Positions 25,801 through 34,575 of a stretch of DNA of 64,000 nt are shown here, piece after piece. The position numbers and the translations under genes were made by a program. The notes below the pieces were generated by a model. The model made no database searches, was not told the origin of the DNA, and was given only the letters and a program-made list of their open reading frames with translations. Location of the stretch: assembly GCF_042926695.1 (NCBI RefSeq), contig NZ_CP170642.1, positions 992,001-1,056,000 on the forward strand, given 5' to 3'. Within the stretch, counting starts at the first letter, position 1. The number at the start of each line of letters is the position of its first letter. The DNA is from Lonepinella koalarum. Its GTDB lineage: Bacteria; Pseudomonadota; Gammaproteobacteria; Enterobacterales; Pasteurellaceae.

Positions 25801-26289
25801 ATGACACCAGCCATTGATTTATTAAAAAAACAGAAAATTGCCTTTAGCCTACATGCTTATGAGCATGATCCCCATAATACGCATTTCGGTGATGAAGCAG
25901 CCGAAAAATTAGGACTTGATCCAAGACAGTCCTTTAAAACCTTATTAGTGGCAGAAAATGGCGATCAAAAGAAACTCGCTTGTTTTGTATTACCGACAGC
26001 CAATATGCTCAATCTCAAAAAAGCAGCAAAAGCACTCGGCGTAAAAAAAGTCGAAATGGCAGATAAAGATTTTGCACAAAAAAGCAGTGGCTATTTAGTG
26101 GGTGGAATCAGTCCCTTAGGACAAAAGAAACGATTAAAAACGGTAATTGACCAAAGTGCGGTGAATTTTGAGCATATTTTTGTTTCAGGAGGAAAACGTG
26201 GATTAAGTGTAAAACTTGCCCCACAGGATTTAGCCAAGGTGCTGGGGGCAGAATTTTGGAATATTGTGGATGATGGAGATAACACATAA
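25801..26289 (+). CDS. ybaK: Cys-tRNA(Pro)/Cys-tRNA(Cys) deacylase YbaK
   Basis: A 162-residue trans-editing enzyme that hydrolyses cysteine misloaded on tRNA-Pro. Family features are TPAIDLLKKQKIAFSLHAYEHD at the N-terminus, the lysine in FKTLLVAENG, and GYLVGGISPLGQKKRLKTVID. The gene has an internal uptake sequence at about 26154. It is monocistronic and divergent from usg. Confidence 0.94.
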   Translation: MTPAIDLLKKQKIAFSLHAYEHDPHNTHFGDEAAEKLGLDPRQSFKTLLVAENGDQKKLACFVLPTANMLNLKKAAKALGVKKVEMADKDFAQKSSGYLVGGISPLGQKKRLKTVIDQSAVNFEHIFVSGGKRGLSVKLAPQDLAKVLGAEFWNIVDDGDNT

Positions 26290-26299
26290 CAATACGGAT

Positions 26300-26363
26300 G
26301 TACTGGGCTACGCACAATAAAATGAAGATGTGGATCATCATTGTTACGCTATTAGCCCTGTAC
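26300..26363. repeat. Inverted repeat between ybaK and tyrA
   Basis: GTACTGGGCTA (26300-26310) and TAGCCCTGTAC (26353-26363) are inverted with one central mismatch, separated by 42 bp, between two convergent genes. It may terminate transcripts, though no T tract follows. Confidence 0.4.
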
Positions 26364-26377
26364 ACTAGCGCAAGTCA

Positions 26378-27505
26378 TTAACCATGCTGCCGACTATCAT
26401 TCGCCTGTTGCAATAACTGACGACTTTCTTTCATAAACAGATCGGAATATTCACCGAACCATTGGCTAACTTGATTAAAGGTATCAATAAAACCTTGTTT
26501 ATCACCTGTTTCAAAGAATTTCAAACTTTCTTCGTAGCTTTGTTTTAGGCTTTCAATTACAGCTAAATTTTCTGGTTTATCCATAATAATATCCGCATAT
26601 AATCCGCCGTCTTGAGCAAATAAACGCCCTATCATGGCTAATTCTAAGCGATAAATCGGAGAAGAAAGCGCTAAAAGATTAGCCAGTTTGACTGGTTGTT
26701 TAGACAAATGCAACCCATTAGCAAAGGTAGCAAAATGGCGTAAGGCTTGAATATAGGTCATACTATGATCGTGTTCTGTCGCATCCACTTGATAAATTTT
26801 TGCTCCCCAAATGGTAATTTGATCCAGCAACCATTGATAACGTTCAGGATAACGCCCATCACAACGTACTATCACTTGTTTTGCCATACTGGCAATATCG
26901 GGACCAAACATGGGGTGTAAACCTACTACGGCACCATTATGTACTTCTAACATTTTTTGTAGTGGCTGACGTTTCACCGATGTTAAATCCGTTAATAGCA
27001 TGTTTTCTGTTAAATAAGGTTGTAGGCGCTCAATCGTTTGTAAGGTATTAGCAATTGGCACACAGACAATGACCACATCAGAATGTGCCAAAATTTGATC
27101 CGCACTTTGCCAATCTTGACGACCAAGTACATCCACAAAATAACCGGATGCTTGTAAAAATCGAGCAAATAATCCGCCCAATTTTCCTTTACCACCGACA
27201 ATCACGATTTTTTTAATGTTAGGATTGACCGTTTTAAATCCTAAATGATGCTCACTGGTATAGGATTCACGCATCACACGGCGTAGCACATCTTCAATTA
27301 AATCTGCTGGTATCCCCATTTTTTCTGCTTCTTGACGACGCGCCGCTAACATATCCGCTTCACGTTCAGGCACATAAATCGGTAAACCGTGCTGATGTTT
27401 TACTTCCCCAACTTTTTTCACCAACGCAAGACGTTTAGCGAAAAGGTCAATTAATTCACTATCTAGCCGATCTATTTCGTTTCTTATCTCTTTTAATACG
27501 TCCAT
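26378..27505 (-). CDS. tyrA: Bifunctional chorismate mutase / prephenate dehydrogenase
   Basis: A 375-residue tyrosine-pathway enzyme. Residues 1-90 are an AroQ chorismate mutase (EIRNEIDRLDSELIDLFAKR); the dehydrogenase part begins at the NAD loop IVIVGGKGKLGGLFARFLQ (about 100), with VGLHPMFGPD and the HDHSMTYIQALRHF active-site segment. It lies 29 nt downstream of the DAHP synthase gene, so the two form a tyrosine operon. Confidence 0.96.
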   Translation of the reverse strand: MDVLKEIRNEIDRLDSELIDLFAKRLALVKKVGEVKHQHGLPIYVPEREADMLAARRQEAEKMGIPADLIEDVLRRVMRESYTSEHHLGFKTVNPNIKKIVIVGGKGKLGGLFARFLQASGYFVDVLGRQDWQSADQILAHSDVVIVCVPIANTLQTIERLQPYLTENMLLTDLTSVKRQPLQKMLEVHNGAVVGLHPMFGPDIASMAKQVIVRCDGRYPERYQWLLDQITIWGAKIYQVDATEHDHSMTYIQALRHFATFANGLHLSKQPVKLANLLALSSPIYRLELAMIGRLFAQDGGLYADIIMDKPENLAVIESLKQSYEESLKFFETGDKQGFIDTFNQVSQWFGEYSDLFMKESRQLLQQANDSRQHG

Positions 27506-27534
27506 TTTCTATTCCATACAGACAAAAGTGCGGT

Positions 27535-28593
27535 CTATTTTACTCGATTTTTTAATCCATCTGCAATTTTGCGTAGCAGCTCATCCGTTGTTTCCCAATC
27601 AATACAGGCATCGGTAATGGATACGCCATATTTCATCTCATTCACTGGTTGCTCTGCACTTTGGTTGCCAGCGTTAATATTACTTTCTAACATCAAACCA
27701 ATAATTGAGCGACTACCATTCACGAGCTGTTGTAATGCATTTTCGGCAACTGATGGTTGTAAGCGGTAATCTTTATTAGAGTTAGCATGACTACAATCGA
27801 TCATAATCGCCGTTTCTAATCCTGCTTTTTCTAATGCCTGTTCACATTGTTGTACAAACTCTGTTTGGTAATTCGGGGTTTTGCCGCCACGTAAAATCAC
27901 ATGGCCGTCTGGATTGCCTTCGGTATGTAATAAATTGACTTGCCCTTTTTGGTTGATGCCAATAAAACTATGTTGCATTGAAGCCGCTTTCATGGCATTA
28001 ATGGCTGTTGCTAAACTGCCGTCTGTACCGTTTTTAAAGCCCACAGCCATCGACAAACCAGATGCCAATTCACGGTGAGTTTGTGATTCCGTGGTTCTTG
28101 CACCAATGGCTGACCAGCTAAACAAATCTGCTAAATATTGTGGCGTAATTGGATCAAGCGCTTCGGTCGCTAACGGCAAGCCCATATCCACCAGTGCTAG
28201 TAATAATTTTCGAGCAATATGTAACCCATTTTCAACATCAAAAGAACCATCAATTTTCGGGTCATTAATTAAACCTTTCCAGCCAACCGTGGTGCGTGGT
28301 TTTTCAAAGTAAACACGCATGACAATATAAAGCTGATCTTGCAATTCGTCTGATAGTGCTTTTAAACGTTTAGCGTAATCTAATGCGGCTTCAATATCAT
28401 GAATAGAACAAGGTCCAATGACCACTAATAGACGAGAATCTTTTTTGTGGATAATAGACGAAATATCTTGACGGTGTTGTTCAATTCGTTGGCGCAAATG
28501 TTGCGGTAGGGGTAATTTTTGCTTTAATTCGGCGGGAGTGATTAATACTTTTTCATCAACGATATGGACGTTATGAATACTATCTTTGTTCAT
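27535..28593 (-). CDS. aroG: 3-deoxy-7-phosphoheptulonate (DAHP) synthase, class I
   Basis: A 352-residue enzyme that condenses PEP and erythrose-4-phosphate, the first step of aromatic synthesis. LVVIGPCSIHD, PRTTVGWKGLINDP, GARTTESQTHRELASG, GFKNGTDGS and DCSHANSNKD are all class I AroF/G/H signatures. The feedback type (Phe, Tyr or Trp) cannot be called safely; proximity to tyrA and a TyrR-like site favour Tyr or Phe control. Confidence 0.94.
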   Translation of the reverse strand: MNKDSIHNVHIVDEKVLITPAELKQKLPLPQHLRQRIEQHRQDISSIIHKKDSRLLVVIGPCSIHDIEAALDYAKRLKALSDELQDQLYIVMRVYFEKPRTTVGWKGLINDPKIDGSFDVENGLHIARKLLLALVDMGLPLATEALDPITPQYLADLFSWSAIGARTTESQTHRELASGLSMAVGFKNGTDGSLATAINAMKAASMQHSFIGINQKGQVNLLHTEGNPDGHVILRGGKTPNYQTEFVQQCEQALEKAGLETAIMIDCSHANSNKDYRLQPSVAENALQQLVNGSRSIIGLMLESNINAGNQSAEQPVNEMKYGVSITDACIDWETTDELLRKIADGLKNRVK

Positions 28594-28607
28594 GCTGAGT
28601 TCCTTTG

Positions 28608-28625
28608 TGTAAAAAATTAATTACA
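28608..28625 (-). promoter_or_regulatory. TyrR-box-like site upstream of the DAHP synthase gene
   Basis: TGTAAA-N6-ATTACA, eleven of twelve defined bases of the TyrR consensus TGTAAAN6TTTACA, 15 bp before the start codon. A weaker second match (TGTAAA-N6-AATACA) lies at 28631-28648. A closely similar site precedes tyrP (56869). Confidence 0.5.
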
Positions 28626-28732
28626 TATGATGTAAATAATAAAATACATTATAATAAAATAAATAGCAATCTTTTTCCTTGCACTAACCTACAAGGTTAT
28701 TAATATAACGATGCGCCGCATCTTTTCCAAAT

Positions 28733-28751
28733 AAAAAAGCCACAGCGTGGC
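28733..28751 (-). terminator. Intrinsic terminator of the SPFH-NfeD-reductase unit
   Basis: Minus strand GCCAC-GCT-GTGGC hairpin (28751-28739) followed by TTTTTT. It lies about 65 nt after the reductase stop, beyond the imperfect tandem repeat at 28762-28815. Confidence 0.82.
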
Positions 28752-28761
28752 GTCACATAAC

Positions 28762-28815
28762 TAACCCCGTACGTCAGTGCGGGACTATCAGTACGGGGTT
28801 ATCGGTGCGGGGTGA
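28762..28815. repeat. Three imperfect tandem repeats with an 11-bp palindrome
   Basis: On the minus strand the units CCCCGCACCGATAA, CCCCGTACTGATAG and TCCCGCACTGACG follow one another. Outer arms TAACCCCGTAC (28762-28772) and GTACGGGGTTA (28791-28801) pair. The rest of this 222-bp gap holds the terminator at 28733 and the DAHP synthase promoter region. Confidence 0.55.
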
Positions 28816-29409
28816 TTAAAGTGCGGTCAAATTCTGTAAAGTTTTTTCACCCACTTCCTGCAACATAGCTTGACGTTCTTGATCACTAATAATATGCAAA
28901 TCACCAAATAATGTATGCTCAATATCTGTAATCCCACAATAATTAAACAAACCATTGACTAAGCACACATCCAAAGCTTGAGCAAAACCTATTTCTTGAT
29001 AATTAACAACGTTATTGCCAATATTAATAAACTGTTGCATCTTCTTACCTTGCAACAATCCAACCGACCCCTCTTCACTCGTTTGATAAGCAAAACCATG
29101 AGTTAAAACGCGATCAAAATAGCCTTTTAAAATAGCAGGATACCCCATCCACCACACAGGATAAACCAAGGTAATTAAATCTGCTTGTTGAATCAGTTTT
29201 TGTTCATAACTCACTTCTTCCGGGATAATTCCTTGACATACGCCTTGCATTTCGTCTTTGGATAACACAGGATTAAAATTCAAAGCGTAAAGATTTCTTA
29301 CCACCGTATTCGCCCCAAACTGGTCGCTGGTTTTTATGACTTCATTCACCATCGCTTTAGTAAAACTATGATGGTTTGGATGTGCGAAAATAACTAAATG
29401 TTGCTTCAT
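28816..29409 (-). CDS. NAD(P)H-dependent oxidoreductase, flavodoxin-like fold
   Basis: A 197-residue quinone-reductase-type flavoprotein (Flavodoxin_2 family). HLVIFAHPNHHSFTKAMVNE holds the FMN/FAD loop and VYPVWWMGYPAILKGYFDRVLTHGFAY the second flavin-binding stretch. The closest named relatives are KefF, MdaB and YwrO types; I would not choose between them. Its ATG shares one base with the nfeD stop. Confidence 0.85.
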   Translation of the reverse strand: MKQHLVIFAHPNHHSFTKAMVNEVIKTSDQFGANTVVRNLYALNFNPVLSKDEMQGVCQGIIPEEVSYEQKLIQQADLITLVYPVWWMGYPAILKGYFDRVLTHGFAYQTSEEGSVGLLQGKKMQQFINIGNNVVNYQEIGFAQALDVCLVNGLFNYCGITDIEHTLFGDLHIISDQERQAMLQEVGEKTLQNLTAL

Positions 29410-29867
29410 TAATTCACCTTTTGAACTGTTAATGTGATACCTTGTACACTGATGACTTGGATACGATCTCCCACTTGTAACCTCTCATCTGACAATTGTT
29501 GGATTCGCCAAGTGGTATCACCGAAATGTCCTCGACCAATACCATTATGATTGATTTCTTGCACAATACCGATAGTGCCGAGCATAGCATGATCACGTTG
29601 ATTTAAACGAGATTGTTTTTCATCTACCAGATCTTTTTTATGCTGATATTTCCACCAAATCACACTCAAAATGCTGGCTAAAATGGCATAAATAATCCCT
29701 GCTGAGGCAAGGGAAAGCGTTGGGAAAACTTTTATTATACCCGCCACTACAATGGCAGCTAATCCCCACCAAAGTAAGAAAACACCCGGCAGTATAATTT
29801 CAGCAATCAATAAGGCAAACCCTAAGATCAACCAATGCCATGCCGTCCACGTTGCCAACCATTCCAT
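29409..29867 (-). CDS. NfeD-family membrane protein
   Basis: A 152-residue short NfeD-type protein: hydrophobic helices over about residues 1-75 (WHWLILGFALLIAEIILPGVFLLWWGLAAIVV) then an OB-fold soluble end (GTIGIVQEINHNGIGRGHF). NfeD proteins are partners of SPFH/stomatin proteins, and here the SPFH gene is 9 nt upstream, which matches the QmcA-YbbK pairing in E. coli. Confidence 0.9.
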   Translation of the reverse strand: MEWLATWTAWHWLILGFALLIAEIILPGVFLLWWGLAAIVVAGIIKVFPTLSLASAGIIYAILASILSVIWWKYQHKKDLVDEKQSRLNQRDHAMLGTIGIVQEINHNGIGRGHFGDTTWRIQQLSDERLQVGDRIQVISVQGITLTVQKVN

Positions 29868-29876
29868 CGCAACTCC

Positions 29877-30797
29877 TTATTTTTTATCGACTTTTAATAA
29901 TTCCGCAATCCCTGCCACTGAGCCAATTAAATTGCCTGCTTCTAATGGCATTAATACAACTTTGCTATTATTTGAACTACCAATATGTTTCAAAGCTTCG
30001 GTATATTTTTGTGCAATAAAATAATTAATTGCTTTGGTATCCCCATTGGTAATTGCTTCAGATACCATTTGGGTGGCTTTTGCTTCCGCTTCTGCCGAAC
30101 GTTCGCGTGCTTCCGCTTGTAAAATCGCTTCTTGTTTTTCCCCTTCTGCACGCAAAATACGGGATTGTTTCTCCCCTTCTGCACGTAAAATTTGTGCCTG
30201 ACGAACCCCTTCGGCCTCCAACACTTCCGCCCGTTTATTACGTTCTGCTTTCATTTGTGCATTCATGGCTTCACTTAATTCACGTGGCGGACGCACATCT
30301 CGAATTTCAATACGGGTCACTTTTACGCCCCAAGGATTAGTCGCTTCATCAACGATAGCAAGCAAACGACCATTAATACTATCTCGTTGTGAAAGCATTT
30401 CATCTAATTCCATACTCCCTAACACAGTACGAATATTGGTCATCACCAAATTCACAATAGCTTGTTCTAAGTGATTGACTTCATAAGCCGCACTGCGTGC
30501 ATCAATCACTTGCACAAAACACACCGCATCAATGGACACATTGGCATTATCTTTCGAAATCACTTCTTGCGATGGAATATCTAACACTTGTTCCATCATA
30601 TTAATTTTACGACCCACACGATCCACAAAAGGAATGACAAAGTTTAATCCCGGTGAAAGGGTTCTGGTATAACGACCAAAACGCTCAATCGTCCAGTGAT
30701 AACCTTGTGGCACAGTTTTTAAGGTTGAATATAAGATAAACGCAACTAAAGCAATAAACACAATAGTTGCAACGGGTAAGCCATCATAGAAATCCAT
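29877..30797 (-). CDS. qmcA: SPFH/stomatin-like membrane protein (QmcA type)
   Basis: A 306-residue band-7 protein with one N-terminal membrane helix (ATIVFIALVAFILYSTL), the SPFH domain (about 25-190, GYHWTIERFGRYTRTLSPGLNFVIPFVD), then a coiled-coil rich in repeated RAEGEKQ units (about 200-240). It probably forms oligomeric membrane scaffolds and works with the NfeD partner downstream. Confidence 0.91.
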   Translation of the reverse strand: MDFYDGLPVATIVFIALVAFILYSTLKTVPQGYHWTIERFGRYTRTLSPGLNFVIPFVDRVGRKINMMEQVLDIPSQEVISKDNANVSIDAVCFVQVIDARSAAYEVNHLEQAIVNLVMTNIRTVLGSMELDEMLSQRDSINGRLLAIVDEATNPWGVKVTRIEIRDVRPPRELSEAMNAQMKAERNKRAEVLEAEGVRQAQILRAEGEKQSRILRAEGEKQEAILQAEARERSAEAEAKATQMVSEAITNGDTKAINYFIAQKYTEALKHIGSSNNSKVVLMPLEAGNLIGSVAGIAELLKVDKK

Positions 30798-30837
30798 ACT
30801 AATCTCCTTAATAAAAAATCTTCAAAACTATAGCATT

Positions 30838-32289
30838 TTACACCGCAGTTTGTACATATTTATAACCTTTTTCTTGCGGTACAAATTCAAAAATGTGGGT
30901 AATACATTGTGGTGCATCTTGATCCTGATGAGAGACAAATAATAATTGAGTGCCACTATTCTTAACTAGCTGATCAATAAAGGATTTTACCAATGTACGA
31001 TTTAACCCATCCAAACCTTGTAGGGGCTCATCTAAAATTAATATCGGAGGATATTTTACCATTGCTCGCGTAATCAATAATAACCGTTGCTGTCCCCAAG
31101 AAAGGGAACGAAAAGGCTTTTTAGCTAAATTCGCAAGATTTATTCGTGCTAGCCATTGCATTGCTTTTACTCGCAAGGCATCTGGAATACGCTGATAAAT
31201 CCCTATACTATCAAAAAAGCCCGAAATAATCACATCTAACACGGAACAATTGACTCGATAATCCATATGTAGTTGACTGCTGATGTAACCCATTTTGGAT
31301 TTAATATCCCAAATACTTTCTCCTGTTCCCCGCTGACGACCAAATAATCGTACAATATTGCTATAAGATTGCGGATGATCACCGGTAATAATCGAAAGTA
31401 AGGTAGATTTACCGGCTCCATTTGGTCCTTTAATCCACCAGTGTTGATGGGGTTGTACAACCCAGTTCAACTTATCTAAAATGACCTTATCCGCATATTG
31501 AATAGTTACGTTTTCCAATTCAAAGTGCGGTATATTTTGATCGATTTTTAGTATTGGAGCAGCACTCTCAGGTAGTGGTACATTAATCGCATTTTCAGCA
31601 TATTTTAGTTGCTGAAAAATACTATGTTGTTCAATCTCCGTTCGCTTACCCTGTAAAATTAATTCACAATGCGCAAGTAAAGCTATTTGTTTGGCACAGA
31701 TTGGAATATCATTAAAACGATTAATAATCAGTAATAAAGTGGTTTGTTCTGATAATTGTTGTAATAAATATTGCCACTCTTGTACAGATTTCTGATCCAA
31801 TCCCTCAAAAGGTTCATCTAAGATCAATAAATCAGGTTGTTGCACCAAGGTTTGAGCTAGCAATATTTTACGGCTTTCACCGGTAGAAACATGCATAAAA
31901 GGGCGATCTAGAAATGTCGTGATACCGAGTAATTCAGCATATTGTTCACATAGTTGATGGTGATTTGACCCATTTAAAATAGTCTCACGGGCGGTTTTAC
32001 CAAAATCATCCGGGCTAATACAATCATTATTACGTTCACGAAAGGTCTGTTCCAAAATCTTCTGTTGTTTTTCAAAAGAAAATTGCTGAATATTATCAAA
32101 GGTATTTTCATATAATCCATCATAAACAGGTATTTTACCTTCAATTGCTAAGGAAAAAGCGGTTTTACCACTTCCATTACTCCCCACCACAACCCAAAAA
32201 TCACCTTGTTGAATTTGAAAGTGCGGTATTTTTAAACGATTTTTTTGATTTAATAAGCATTCTGCTTGTTGAAGATTGACTTGTTTCAT
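30838..32289 (-). CDS. modF: Tandem ABC ATPase ModF-like
   Basis: A 483-residue protein with two ABC cassettes: Walker A GSNGSGKTAF and signature STGESRK in the first, Walker A GPNGAGKSTL and SWGQQRLLL in the second, each with a Walker B ILDEP. No membrane domain is present. Length and architecture match ModF (formerly PhrA) of the E. coli molybdate region. Its function is not established, though it is linked to molybdenum by context in other genomes. modABC is not in this window. Confidence 0.88.
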   Translation of the reverse strand: MKQVNLQQAECLLNQKNRLKIPHFQIQQGDFWVVVGSNGSGKTAFSLAIEGKIPVYDGLYENTFDNIQQFSFEKQQKILEQTFRERNNDCISPDDFGKTARETILNGSNHHQLCEQYAELLGITTFLDRPFMHVSTGESRKILLAQTLVQQPDLLILDEPFEGLDQKSVQEWQYLLQQLSEQTTLLLIINRFNDIPICAKQIALLAHCELILQGKRTEIEQHSIFQQLKYAENAINVPLPESAAPILKIDQNIPHFELENVTIQYADKVILDKLNWVVQPHQHWWIKGPNGAGKSTLLSIITGDHPQSYSNIVRLFGRQRGTGESIWDIKSKMGYISSQLHMDYRVNCSVLDVIISGFFDSIGIYQRIPDALRVKAMQWLARINLANLAKKPFRSLSWGQQRLLLITRAMVKYPPILILDEPLQGLDGLNRTLVKSFIDQLVKNSGTQLLFVSHQDQDAPQCITHIFEFVPQEKGYKYVQTAV

Positions 32290-32340
32290 GACTTATTACC
32301 CTTATTTTATACTAAAATTTCCACCATATTATCTGACTAA

Positions 32341-32377
32341 CAAACAAAAGAAAAGGTTAAACCAACGTTTAACCTTT
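32341..32377 (-). terminator. Intrinsic terminator of the BamE-OmpA lipoprotein gene
   Basis: Minus-strand AAAGGTTAAAC/GTTTAACCTTT stem (32377-32352) with a 4-nt loop, followed by TTTTCTTTTG, 20 bp after the stop codon. Confidence 0.82.
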
Positions 32378-32397
32378 GCATCAATCAAAACACTATA

Positions 32398-33243
32398 TTA
32401 TTTTTGATAGTAAGGAGTCGGACCTTTAGGACCTGCAACATTACTTGATTCAGATTGGTTCAATACGATACCGGAAGATTTAATTTCTACGCGACGGTTA
32501 GGACGTAAACAATCTCTCAACGCCTGACCACTTTCTCCATCACAAGCTTTAACTTGATTCGCTTTACCATGTCCGGTGACAACAAAATTAGCGTGAACAC
32601 CTTGTTCAATTAATCGCACTTTAACGCGATCTGCACGACGTTGTGATAAATCTAAGTTATAAGCGTCAGAACCTAAACGGTCGGTATAACCATCAATAGA
32701 AACGTTTTTCGCACCTGATTTAATCAATTGTGCTGCCACACTATCGACCACTTCTCGACCTTTAACCGTTAACATGTCGTTATTAAAGTCAAATAAGAAA
32801 TCACCACTTAAATCAAACGATGAATGACCATTACAGCCATTAGGGTACCAGAAGAAACTTTGTGCATTCATGTTTTTGTCAAACAAAATTTTGTATTGAC
32901 AAATTTTGTGTTCACCATTTTCACGATAGTTAAAGGCATAATCCCATTCACGCACGCCATATAAACCTTCGGCAAAATGTGGACGACCTAATAAATTACG
33001 TATTTGGTCTTTATTCATACCTCGTTCAATCATACGAACATTATCCCAATTTGGCCAAGATCCAAATTGAGATCCATCATGATTAAAAAGAGATTTATCA
33101 ATTTTAGGCCATACTAAATTAGCCACAGCCTGCTCTGTTGTTTCCCCTGAGGGCTGTCCCTCATCGGTAATATTGCTTAAATTTCCACAAGCTACCAAGG
33201 TCGTTGCGGTAATAGTTGATAATAAAAAATGTGATAATTTCAT
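32398..33243 (-). CDS. Lipoprotein with BamE-like and OmpA C-terminal domains
   Basis: A 281-residue lipoprotein. The lipobox TLVACG places the lipidated cysteine at residue 19. Around residues 70-150 is a BamE/SmpA-type fold (MIERGMNKDQIRNLLGRPHF), and residues 155-265 are a peptidoglycan-binding OmpA domain (SIDGYTDRLGSDAYNLDLSQRRAD, GHGKANQVKACDG). ATG 33243 with AAGGTAAA is the proper start. It probably tethers the outer membrane to peptidoglycan; the joined architecture differs from canonical BamE or Pal. Confidence 0.85.
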   Translation of the reverse strand: MKLSHFLLSTITATTLVACGNLSNITDEGQPSGETTEQAVANLVWPKIDKSLFNHDGSQFGSWPNWDNVRMIERGMNKDQIRNLLGRPHFAEGLYGVREWDYAFNYRENGEHKICQYKILFDKNMNAQSFFWYPNGCNGHSSFDLSGDFLFDFNNDMLTVKGREVVDSVAAQLIKSGAKNVSIDGYTDRLGSDAYNLDLSQRRADRVKVRLIEQGVHANFVVTGHGKANQVKACDGESGQALRDCLRPNRRVEIKSSGIVLNQSESSNVAGPKGPTPYYQK

Positions 33244-33445
33244 TCGTTTTACCTTAAATAATATGCTCATAATCCTAAAACGCCCAATCATAATTATAGC
33301 TAAACTAAAAACAATAATTATCTTAATTCTCGTTATTATTGCAATAATTACTACTATAACCCCAGATTATGGTAATATTAAACAATAATAAAGTAAAACA
33401 AATTTCTCCGTATCATAAAAATTTTTTGTAAAGATTGTAAAGACA

Positions 33446-34507
33446 CTATAAAAAGGTTCTTTCATCACCTTTTAACCAATTAAGTAACAAATTATTGGCA
33501 CTTTCTTCGGTTTGTTTACCTATTTTTTGTAACAAAGATTTTTTCTGCTTATACTGTACACCTAGTACGGATTTTTCACCCATCGCTTGCAAAATTATAT
33601 CATCGCTGGTGGCAATTTCATCGACCAAATGTAAATCCAAGGCTTGTTGACCAAACCAATGCTCGCCAGTGGCAATTTTCGCCACATCTAACTGCGGTCG
33701 ATGTTGCGTGACAAATTGTTTAAATAATTCGTGGGTTTGTTCCAATTCTTGCTGGAATTTTTGTTTGCCTTTTTCGGTGTTTTCCCCCAACACCGTAACC
33801 GTACGTTTATATTCGCCTGCTGTCATGACATCCACATCTACATCATGTTTTTTCAATAAACGATGAATGTTTGGAATTTGTGCCACCACCCCAACGGAAC
33901 CGATAATCGCAAAAGGTGCAGAAATAATACGATCTGCCACACAAGCCATCATATAACCTCCACTGGCTGCCACCTTATCCACCGCTACCGTGAGTTTAAT
34001 CCCTTTTTGTTTTAAACGAGCCAGCTGCGAAGCGGCTAAACCATAGCCATGCACCACACCACCGGGGCTTTCTAAACGTAATAATACTTCATCTTTTGCA
34101 GGATCGGCCACTTGCAAAATGGCACTAATTTCTTCACGTAATGCAGTGGTTTCAGACGCTTGAATATCGCCTTTAAAATTCAACACATATAAAATTGGTT
34201 TCGTTTCTTCTTCAATCACTTCACCTTTTTTACGTTTAGCTTTCAAGGCTTTCACTTTGGCTTTTTCCGCTTTTTTCTCGGCTTTTTGTTGTTCCTTTAA
34301 TTCATCTTCAGTTAAATGAAAATCACGCAATTTTTTGCTGTTATCCTCATATTGTTCCGATAAATCGGTAATCTTTAATTCACCATGAGAATGAGCAGAC
34401 TTCTCTTTTAACGCCATAATCACGGCGACAATCCCAGCAATAACTAATAAAATGGTTAAAATTTCTAAAATAAAAATCCCATAACCGATTGCAATTTCAG
34501 ACCACAT
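33446..34507 (-). CDS. sohB: Inner-membrane peptidase SohB (S49 family)
   Basis: A 353-residue protease with a membrane helix at the N-terminus (IFILEILTILLVIAGIVAVIMAL), a charged lysine-rich linker (about 65-100) and an S49 domain: RLESPGGVVHGYGLAASQ and the nucleophile serine in DKVAASGGYMMACVADRIISAP. Length is as E. coli SohB. The gap to the lipoprotein start (33244-33445) is AT-rich with no clear gene. Confidence 0.93.
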   Translation of the reverse strand: MWSEIAIGYGIFILEILTILLVIAGIVAVIMALKEKSAHSHGELKITDLSEQYEDNSKKLRDFHLTEDELKEQQKAEKKAEKAKVKALKAKRKKGEVIEEETKPILYVLNFKGDIQASETTALREEISAILQVADPAKDEVLLRLESPGGVVHGYGLAASQLARLKQKGIKLTVAVDKVAASGGYMMACVADRIISAPFAIIGSVGVVAQIPNIHRLLKKHDVDVDVMTAGEYKRTVTVLGENTEKGKQKFQQELEQTHELFKQFVTQHRPQLDVAKIATGEHWFGQQALDLHLVDEIATSDDIILQAMGEKSVLGVQYKQKKSLLQKIGKQTEESANNLLLNWLKGDERTFL

Positions 34508-34575
34508 CTCTGTTGTTTCTCCTATAAAAATGCCTAAAAATACACCGCACTTTCGGTGTGACTAACGATTCAATC

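Noticed and set aside
28649..28700. A strong -10/-35 pair for the DAHP synthase gene.
   Set aside because: TATAAT is present on the minus strand but no -35 sits at a workable spacing, so no promoter is called.
33300..33390. AT-rich palindromic stretch before the BamE-OmpA gene that resembles Fur hexamers (ATAATTATC, GTTATTATTG).
   Set aside because: The match to the 7-1-7 consensus is poor and repeated TTATTA motifs are expected in such AT-rich DNA.
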